Source: an uncultured Clostridia bacterium
Lineage (GTDB): Bacteria; Bacillota; Clostridia; Christensenellales; Pumilibacteraceae
Length of the DNA: 10,488 bases
Assembly (NCBI GenBank): GCA_934277845.1
Contig: CAKQVV010000053.1
Span: 1-10,488 of the forward strand
Reading direction: 5' to 3'
This document shows, piece by piece, positions 5,009 to 10,488 of the stretch (position 1 is its first letter; every line of letters begins with the position of its first letter). The position numbers and the translations under genes were made by a program. The notes beneath the pieces are model-generated. The model did not search any database, was not told the origin of the DNA, and saw only the letters and a program-made list of their open reading frames with translations.

Positions 5009-7165
5009 ATGAGAAAAAAAGCGTTATGTGCGATTCTTGCCCTATGTCTTTGTTTTTCGTTGTTCGTCGGTTGCGGTAACGGTTATACGATGTATGAACT
5101 GAGTTACTATGACGAGATGGATGCGGCAAAAGGCTATGACGAAAACCTGTTCTATGAAAACGATATGGAAGCGGCGTGCGCCGATCCTACCGCTATTTAT
5201 ATAACGGACAAGGACGATCCCGATTACGGTTGGTTTTACATGTATCCGACGTCGGACAGCGATTTCGGCTGCCACGGCTATTCGGCGTACAAGAGTCGCG
5301 ACCTTAAAAGTTGGGAATATGTAGGTCCCGTTTTCGACCCAAAAGCCGAAAGTTGGAGCCACATTTCCTGCTGGGCGCCCGAGTGTATTTACGACGCCGA
5401 AACCGATAAATATTACCTGTTCTATTCGGCGACCGACTATTACAACGCGCTCGGCGACCGCGCCGAAAACGACGGTTACACGTTTATCAACAACGCCGAA
5501 AAGAAGTATTATCGCGGCGTTCAGGCGGAAGTCAACGAGATCGCGGCAACGAGTGGCAGCACTGCAGACAAGATCAACGCGCTGTATGCGGCGATCGACG
5601 AAGCGTATGCGTTCTATGAAGGCGTAACGGCAGGCGTAGAGGCGTCCAACGGCAGAACTTACACGCAGGCGCAGATCGACGAAGCGAAACAGATTATCAA
5701 CAACCTCAACAAGTCCGTCGACAGTGAAACCCAGCGTTTCGACGACGCGAAGAAATGCTTGCTCAACGCAAGAACCGTCGACGTTAAAAAATTGTTCACC
5801 TCGCGCGACTTCGGTATCGGCGTTGCCGTTTCCGACAGCCCGAGAGGACCTTTCACGCAATACACCAACGTTAAAGGCGAAGAAGGCTACAACGAGAACA
5901 ACAGGGAGATCACGATCGATACTCCGTTCCTCGCGACCGAGGACGTATACTACTGGTTGCACGATCACCGCAGCGAACAGTACAAAGGCCCCGACACTCC
6001 GGAACAGAATCCCGGGCAGATGACGGTCGACGAAATTTGTGCGCCCATGATCGACGTTCATCCTTATGTCGATCCCGTTACCGGCGATAAATATCTGTAC
6101 ATGGTCCGCGATCCCAACGGCGGAAGCGCCGGCTTTATTTTCGCAATGAAAATGGGCAAGAAGTGGACGGATGATCCGCAGTGGGAAACCGCAACCCGTC
6201 TTACTCGTCTCGGTTATTATACGACCGATGACATGTCGAAAGAGAACAAGTCCTCCGATCTTATCGAAGGCATGTGGATTAACGAGGGCCCGTACGTTTA
6301 CTATAATAAGGACGCGAAGAAATATTATCTCACGCTTTCCGTAAACGCATACAATACGCGTTCGTACTCTGTAGTTCAGGCGATCGGCGACAGCCCGCTC
6401 GGACCTTTCCGCAAACTTTCCCGCGCGGAAGGCGGTACGGTAGTTGCTACCGACTATGACTGGGATCATGTTTCCGGTCCCGGTCACCACAGTTTCGTGA
6501 CGTTCAACGACAGCCTCTATATTGTCTACCACGCGCACTATAAACGCGCTACCGGCGGAGATCAGCGCGGCAGTTGCGTCGACGAAGTCGTCTGGACGAA
6601 GAACGCGCAGGGCGAAACCATCATGCACTGCAACGGACCTACTTATTCCTATCAACCGAAAATCGGTCCCGATATGGAATACAAAAATATCGCCACTCAG
6701 GCAAAAATAACCGCAACGAATATCGCCGACGACAGCGACGTATCGCTTCTCAACGACAGACTTATTCGGTTCTTCACCTGGGACGAGTACCTTAAAGAAT
6801 TCACCACGGGCAACAAGAAAGAAACGAAAATCACGCTCACGTTCGACGATTATGTCACGACTCGCGCGCTCATGGTTTACAACAGTTGGGATTATGCGCA
6901 TCACTGGGAAAAAGTCGACAGAGTGGAAATGGACTTTGTAAAGACCGTAGACGGAAAAGAGATTAAAGGCACCGCATATATCGATAACCTCAAATTCGAC
7001 GTAAAACGCCATATCGGCTACAACGGCGACGAAGAATACAACTTCATGCGCCCGGGCGGAGCGGCGATTGCGGAGTATGACGAACTCAAAGTCAAAGAGA
7101 TCCGTCTTACGTTCAAACACGACGCGCCCATCGCGATCTCCGAGATCTACGTTCTCGGCAAATAG
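5009..7165 (+). CDS. GH43-like lipoprotein with helical insert and C-terminal F5/8C-type domain
   Basis: Encodes 718 residues. The N-terminus is a lipoprotein signal peptide (MRKKALCAILALCLCFSLFVGC) with lipidated C22; Phe rather than Leu at -3 is slightly unusual. A five-bladed propeller like glycoside hydrolase family 43 spans about 55-550. Candidate catalytic residues are base D59 (ADPTAI), pKa modulator D349 (MIDVHPYVD) and acid E426 (INEGPYVYY); WAPE (122-125), SDSPRGPF (275-282) and GPGHHSF (490-496) also fit. Between YYLFYSATDYY (135-145) and DFGIGVAVSD (267-276) lies an extra, mostly helical segment of about 120 residues, absent from the usual fold. Residues 557-718 resemble an F5/8-type C (discoidin/CBM32-like) domain. 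GGAGGAG (4996-5002) fixes the start. GH43 enzymes cut arabinose-, xylose- or galactose-containing glycans; the substrate here is not predictable. It is followed after 11 bp by the four-module lipoprotein. Confidence 0.85.
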   Translation: MRKKALCAILALCLCFSLFVGCGNGYTMYELSYYDEMDAAKGYDENLFYENDMEAACADPTAIYITDKDDPDYGWFYMYPTSDSDFGCHGYSAYKSRDLKSWEYVGPVFDPKAESWSHISCWAPECIYDAETDKYYLFYSATDYYNALGDRAENDGYTFINNAEKKYYRGVQAEVNEIAATSGSTADKINALYAAIDEAYAFYEGVTAGVEASNGRTYTQAQIDEAKQIINNLNKSVDSETQRFDDAKKCLLNARTVDVKKLFTSRDFGIGVAVSDSPRGPFTQYTNVKGEEGYNENNREITIDTPFLATEDVYYWLHDHRSEQYKGPDTPEQNPGQMTVDEICAPMIDVHPYVDPVTGDKYLYMVRDPNGGSAGFIFAMKMGKKWTDDPQWETATRLTRLGYYTTDDMSKENKSSDLIEGMWINEGPYVYYNKDAKKYYLTLSVNAYNTRSYSVVQAIGDSPLGPFRKLSRAEGGTVVATDYDWDHVSGPGHHSFVTFNDSLYIVYHAHYKRATGGDQRGSCVDEVVWTKNAQGETIMHCNGPTYSYQPKIGPDMEYKNIATQAKITATNIADDSDVSLLNDRLIRFFTWDEYLKEFTTGNKKETKITLTFDDYVTTRALMVYNSWDYAHHWEKVDRVEMDFVKTVDGKEIKGTAYIDNLKFDVKRHIGYNGDEEYNFMRPGGAAIAEYDELKVKEIRLTFKHDAPIAISEIYVLGK
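5441..5794 (+). other. Helical insert within the GH43-like domain (FIVAR-like in part)
   Basis: Residues about 145-262 of the lipoprotein interrupt the propeller between two blade strands. The stretch is rich in Ala, Glu, Lys, Asp and Asn and reads as several amphipathic helices. The part INALYAAIDEAYAFYEG followed by YTQAQIDEAKQIINNLNKSV resembles the pattern of FIVAR-type three-helix modules found in Gram-positive surface proteins. The helix content and boundaries come from reading; the FIVAR likeness is inference. Confidence 0.5.
6677..7162 (+). other. F5/8 type C (discoidin)-like domain of the GH43-like lipoprotein
   Basis: Residues about 557-718 begin with EYKNIATQAKITAT, the common entry strand of discoidin-like domains, and end with KVKEIRLTFKHDAPIAISEI, the common exit (xxIRLxF, then AIxEI). 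TKITLTFDDYVTTRALMVYN gives the expected central strand in which a shift in fit reports binding. Such domains often bind galactose-type sugars, but the ligand loop residues cannot be judged here. Confidence 0.65.
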
Positions 7166-7176
7166 GAGGGAAAGAG

Positions 7177-9906
7177 ATGAAAAAGAAAATTTCCGTTATC
7201 GTTCTGTCTTTGGTTCTCGCGCTTGCCGCCGTGCTTATGGTCGCTTGCGGCTCGACCGGGAAAAAAGGCTTTTTCGGGGATTATGGTTTTACTAATCCGC
7301 CCGAAAAGAAAAAAACTTATGACACCGATCCGGGCGTAACGCTCGACGGTAAGTTTGACGAGGACTTCTGGAAAACAGACCTTAACTGGTGGACGGGCAC
7401 TTCTTCGGACGGAAGTAACAGTAATAACAAAATCATGGCGGGTTCGCTTACCCCTTGCGATGTAAAAGCAACCTCGTATTTTACCGACAAGGGCGCGTAC
7501 TTTGCAATGTCCACTACTGACAGCGTTATCAACGTTCAGCAGACAAGCATGCGCTATCAGGTTTATCAGAAAACGGGTATGTCGTTGTATCTTGCTCCGT
7601 TTGGCGTTACCGACCTGCCCGGGCACGCTTACGAGCTGATTTTCGCCGCCGACGGCACGACTATGCTTCGCCGTCACTATCTCGGCGAGTATAACCATTA
7701 TCCGCTTACTTCCGTAGGTTGCGGCGTAAACATCAGAGGCACTGTCGACGACCTCGGCAACGCTTCGGAAGTCGAAGGCTACGACATGGAAATTTTTGTT
7801 CCGTGGTCGGCAATAGGACTTGAGGGTAAGCCCGATTACCTTTACGGTATGGTTTCTACTCAGCGTCATCAGAACGCAACCGACAGATCGCAGTTCGGCT
7901 GGGAACTCGTAACCGAAGGCGCGAATTTCGGACAGCCCAACACCTGGAGCGTATTTACCGGTAACGGCTTGTTCAAGGCGCCTGCGCCTACCACGCACAC
8001 CGTCGACGGCGATGACAGCGACTGGACCGGTTATTCGGGCAAAGTTCTCGGCGTCGATTCTTCCGTAGATTCGCGTTATCTCAGATATAAGGCGATCAAA
8101 GCGACCGACGGCGTATACTTCTATGCCGAAGCATTGCAAAAACTTTGGCTGACCGGGGATAAGGACTGGTTCAGAAACACCAACGTCGAGATTGTGTTCA
8201 CAGATAAGAACGGCGGGGGCAAGCAGTATTTTATTAACGCGGACGGACGAGTTCCCGAAAACGTTACAGCCGTCATGAAACGTGAAACGGTAAAGCGCGA
8301 CGGAGTGGATTATAATCTTATAAAGGTCGAATACTTTATTTCCTCGCAGACTCTGTATCTTGCCGGAGTTAACGAAGTCGACGGCACGTACAGAGCAGGT
8401 CTTGCTTTCCGTAACGGCGTGTTCCAAAAAACCGGCGATGATTTCACCGAAGAGAAAAACGAAACGATTTCAAAAATTACGATCGACGCACCTGCGTCAC
8501 AGCCGTTTATCTGGTACGCACTCGGTTGCAGTCCATGGGGAGCAAGTCAACGTCCGTATATCAGCGACAAGGGATTCTCCGGAATTATCGCAAATGATAA
8601 GACTATCGACGGCGACTATTCCGACTGGAACGATTATTGCGGCGTCGACGCGGTTGCTTACGGCAGATCGAACGTAGAAAGCGGAGTGACCGATACTTCG
8701 TCTATGGGCAAAGGCTTTACGGCGAAAGCGATCAAGGGTACCGACGGCATCTATGTTTACGCTACCGTTAGCCACGCACAGTGGAAGACTACCGATCTCG
8801 AGTCGCACATGAATTCAAACCTTGCGGTCGGATTTGCGCTTACCAACACTTCGTACACCGGAAACAATGACACGCTTGAATGGTTCCGCGGTCACGAAAT
8901 ATTCTTTACGTCCGTCGGATCAAACTACGGACCGGGAGTCGACTTTGTTATGAATCGCAGTGAGGAAAAAGACGATAAAGGGTTGTACACAACCGTTATC
9001 GAAGGCTTTATCCCGTATAATTTGCTGTTTGATATTAACGCAAACGACGAATGGCACACTAACAAAAAAATAGATTGGTCTGAAATATTCAACACCGAGA
9101 CGGGCGAAATCGCAGAAGGTTATGCGCTTCGCGCCGGCTTCCAGTGGCGTACTCGCGAAGAATCCGATTATATGCAGGGCAGAAATAAACGCAACGACTG
9201 GATGCCGTGTATTTTCGAAAGCGTCCCGACTAAAGGTAATGCATGGAAAATGTATTTCGTCGACGAGGCGGGTACTCACATCTCGCGTGTTACTGGCAAG
9301 CATTTCGGCAAGATCGACTGGGAGAACGGCTATACGGGCTTGACTTCCAAAGTCGATGGTACCGGTGTCGGGGCAGGTATGAACACCACCACCAAAGCAA
9401 TACTCAAAGACGACGGCTTGTATATCCACACCACAGCCAAAATGAAACACTTTACCGGCGGTATTGCGGCTAACGGCGACTGGTGGAATTTCTGGTATAG
9501 GAATTCCAGCATGGAGATCAGAACCACAACCAATACCAATGCAAACAAGAGACTTGCTTACGTTTCTGCCTATGTCGCGGAAAATGCCAACGATATATTC
9601 GACATCGATTACGTTTATAACGTTACGTATGACGGAGAGTATTATAATATCGTTGCCGACGTGTTTATCGACAATGCGTGGATTTTGAAGCAAACCGGTT
9701 ATTCGGAAATGCCTTCCCGCATTGTACTCGGCGTTGCTTACGGCATAAATTACGACGGCAGTTATAGCGGAATGCCTAAAGAGAATTATATCGACAAAAT
9801 GAACGATTCTGCACCCAACGGCTTGTGGTGCGGCAACGTCTGGGGCAATACGATCGGTGAAAACGGCTTGTACTACGTCAGTGAAAACGGAATGTCCTTG
9901 ACCTGA
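7177..9906 (+). CDS. Lipoprotein with four tandem CBM9-like modules, no visible catalytic domain
   Basis: Encodes 909 residues with a lipoprotein signal peptide (lipobox LMVAC, C24), so it should be anchored on the outer face of the membrane. The rest reads as four related modules of the CBM9 type (xylan/cello-oligosaccharide-binding fold), at about 50-262, 273-448, 468-695 and 698-900. Three modules open with an acidic Asp-Gly and Trp entry motif: TLDGKFDEDFW (55-65), TVDGDDSDW (275-283) and TIDGDYSDW (476-484); the fourth is diverged (GKIDWENGYTG). Each then has a KAIK.TDG.Y.YA-like strand, for instance YKAIKATDGVYFYA (304-317) and AKAIKGTDGIYVYA (516-529). The first also has the typical YDMEIFVPWSAIGL (202-215). 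No glycosidase, esterase or protease motif is seen. GGAGGG overlaps the stop of the GH43-like gene and the gap is 11 bp, so the two are cotranscribed; a glycan-capture role beside that enzyme is inference. Confidence 0.82.
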   Translation: MKKKISVIVLSLVLALAAVLMVACGSTGKKGFFGDYGFTNPPEKKKTYDTDPGVTLDGKFDEDFWKTDLNWWTGTSSDGSNSNNKIMAGSLTPCDVKATSYFTDKGAYFAMSTTDSVINVQQTSMRYQVYQKTGMSLYLAPFGVTDLPGHAYELIFAADGTTMLRRHYLGEYNHYPLTSVGCGVNIRGTVDDLGNASEVEGYDMEIFVPWSAIGLEGKPDYLYGMVSTQRHQNATDRSQFGWELVTEGANFGQPNTWSVFTGNGLFKAPAPTTHTVDGDDSDWTGYSGKVLGVDSSVDSRYLRYKAIKATDGVYFYAEALQKLWLTGDKDWFRNTNVEIVFTDKNGGGKQYFINADGRVPENVTAVMKRETVKRDGVDYNLIKVEYFISSQTLYLAGVNEVDGTYRAGLAFRNGVFQKTGDDFTEEKNETISKITIDAPASQPFIWYALGCSPWGASQRPYISDKGFSGIIANDKTIDGDYSDWNDYCGVDAVAYGRSNVESGVTDTSSMGKGFTAKAIKGTDGIYVYATVSHAQWKTTDLESHMNSNLAVGFALTNTSYTGNNDTLEWFRGHEIFFTSVGSNYGPGVDFVMNRSEEKDDKGLYTTVIEGFIPYNLLFDINANDEWHTNKKIDWSEIFNTETGEIAEGYALRAGFQWRTREESDYMQGRNKRNDWMPCIFESVPTKGNAWKMYFVDEAGTHISRVTGKHFGKIDWENGYTGLTSKVDGTGVGAGMNTTTKAILKDDGLYIHTTAKMKHFTGGIAANGDWWNFWYRNSSMEIRTTTNTNANKRLAYVSAYVAENANDIFDIDYVYNVTYDGEYYNIVADVFIDNAWILKQTGYSEMPSRIVLGVAYGINYDGSYSGMPKENYIDKMNDSAPNGLWCGNVWGNTIGENGLYYVSENGMSLT
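7993..9261 (+). repeat. Two best-conserved CBM9-like repeats in the 909-residue lipoprotein
   Basis: Modules 2 and 3 (residues about 273-448 and 468-695) share DGD.SDW..Y.G and KAIK.TDG.Y.YA. Similarity persists in DNA: GGCGATCAAAGCGACCGACG (8091-8110) aligns with AGCGATCAAGGGTACCGACG (8727-8746). This points to internal duplication, probably old, given how far the rest has diverged. Confidence 0.6.
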
Positions 9907-9927
9907 ATCGAAATGTAACAAAACAAC

Positions 9928-9958
9928 AAAAGACGGTATCGTAGTGGTACCGTCTTTT
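9928..9958. terminator. Bidirectional intrinsic terminator
   Basis: AAAAGACGGTA (9928-9938) and TACCGTCTTTT (9948-9958) make a perfect 11-bp stem with a 9-nt loop. The 3' arm ends in a T-run on the plus strand, and the A-rich 5' arm supplies a T-run on the minus strand. It lies between the stop of the four-module lipoprotein (9906) and the stop of the convergent RqcH gene (9986), and so can serve both. Confidence 0.85.
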
Positions 9959-9985
9959 ACTATGTTTTATAAAATTTGAAGTTAT

Positions 9986-10488
9986 TTACGAATTTTTCTC
10001 GTCGGGTTTTTGCGGTGTCACGTTTACCGTTTGCTGGTGCGTGTAGATCACTTTTCCGGGAGCCGCGCCGGTAGGCTTTTTGACGTACTTTACGAGAGTA
10101 TAGTCGATAGGCACGTTTGCCGACATAGAAGCCTTTGAATAATGAGCGACGAACGCCGCGACTTTGTTTATCGTGTCCTGCGGCACCGAAGTACTCTTGA
10201 TAATCGCGTGCGAGCCGTGGATTTTCTGCGCGTGCAGCCACAGCCAGCCGCCGTCGGACGAGCGCACGAGCGCGTCGTTCTGTATATTGTTTTTTCCTAT
10301 AAGTACGGGTAGCCCATCTACCGTAAGTTTAATCGGGGAAGAAGGTTTATTCTTCTTTTTCGAGTTTGTGCGTTTTATCAGTCCCGCATTTTCGAGTTCG
10401 GCGGTTACGTCGGCAATATCGCTTTCGGTTTCGGCGTTTCCGAGCGCGATAAGTAACGAGTCGTAATAGTCGGCGCGCTCTTCGGCGG
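9986..10488 (-). CDS. rqcH: RqcH (NFACT family) ribosome quality-control protein, C-terminal fragment
   Basis: Partial gene; the 5' end lies beyond the window and the last 166 codons are seen. RqcH (Rqc2/NEMF homologue, formerly annotated as a fibronectin-binding protein) binds stalled 50S-peptidyl-tRNA complexes and adds C-terminal alanine tails that mark nascent chains for ClpXP. The visible part is the end of the middle coiled-coil region, a Lys-rich linker (about KRTNSKKKNKPSS) and the NFACT-R (DUF814) domain: LPVLIGKNNIQND, SSDGGWLWLHAQKIHGSHAI, VAAFVAHYSKA, VPIDYTLVKYVKKP and GKVIYTHQQTVNV, all family hallmarks. In the usual D-x-W-x-H motif the Asp position appears to be Trp here. The catalytic-like N-terminal residues cannot be judged. 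It converges on the lipoprotein operon across a shared terminator and is probably unrelated to it in function. Confidence 0.93.
   Translation of the reverse strand, partial: AEERADYYDSLLIALGNAETESDIADVTAELENAGLIKRTNSKKKNKPSSPIKLTVDGLPVLIGKNNIQNDALVRSSDGGWLWLHAQKIHGSHAIIKSTSVPQDTINKVAAFVAHYSKASMSANVPIDYTLVKYVKKPTGAAPGKVIYTHQQTVNVTPQKPDEKNS

Noticed and set aside
5042..7120. A 692-codon open frame on the minus strand opposite the GH43-like gene.
   Set aside because: It mirrors the sense gene; the sense strand rarely uses the codons that would give antisense stops. The translation has no recognisable domain, and the sense product has a signal peptide, ribosome site and family motifs.
7147..8427. 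A 426-codon minus-strand open frame opposite the start of the 909-residue lipoprotein (and a similar 333-codon one at 8920-9921).
   Set aside because: Same antisense codon-bias effect; no ribosome site or domain, while the sense strand is clearly coding.
10164..10466. A 100-codon plus-strand open frame near the window end.
   Set aside because: It is antisense to well-conserved RqcH coding sequence and has no supporting ribosome site.
1..10488. CRISPR arrays, tRNA or rRNA genes, insertion sequences, attachment sites.
   Set aside because: No direct-repeat arrays, cloverleaf-type sequences, transposase genes or terminal inverted repeats were seen on either strand.

Overview
The window looks like chromosomal DNA from a Gram-positive member of the Bacillota, probably an uncultured gut-type Clostridia. 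The evidence is a yggS-sepF-lspA-rluD run typical of Firmicutes, an RqcH/NFACT gene, two lipoproteins with class II signal peptides, A/T-rich sigma-A promoters with strong GGAG-type ribosome binding sites, and CGA/GAC-rich coding sequence. The exact lineage is an inference and cannot be fixed from sequence reading alone.

Layout. (1) 86-3025: a promoter and a tightly overlapping housekeeping operon on the plus strand. It encodes a YggS-type PLP-binding protein, the division protein SepF, signal peptidase II (LspA, with an unusual charged C-terminal tail) and an RluD-family pseudouridine synthase. Neighbouring genes overlap by 8, 17 and 17 bp. (2) 3040-3896: a separate transcription unit with a near-consensus promoter and a short structured leader. 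It carries two small unrecognised three-helix membrane proteins that both begin MAN, and ends at an intrinsic terminator. (3) 3922-4811: an AraC-family regulator behind a strong extended -10 promoter whose -10 is covered by a perfect dyad. (4) 4812-9958: a two-gene surface-carbohydrate operon. The first gene encodes a GH43-like lipoprotein with an inserted helical segment and a C-terminal F5/8C-type domain. The second encodes a 909-residue lipoprotein that reads as four tandem CBM9-like modules with no recognisable catalytic domain. A bidirectional terminator closes the operon. (5) 9986-10488, minus strand: the C-terminal end of RqcH/NFACT, cut by the window edge and convergent with the carbohydrate operon.

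How the genes may work together. The AraC regulator lies directly upstream of the lipoprotein pair in the same orientation and is its obvious candidate controller. The pair would place a glycosidase and a multivalent glycan binder on the outer face of the cytoplasmic membrane. LspA, encoded nearby, is the general enzyme that would process their signal peptides. No transporter is visible beside the pair. The least ordinary items are the insert-bearing GH43, the all-CBM9 partner and the two small membrane proteins.
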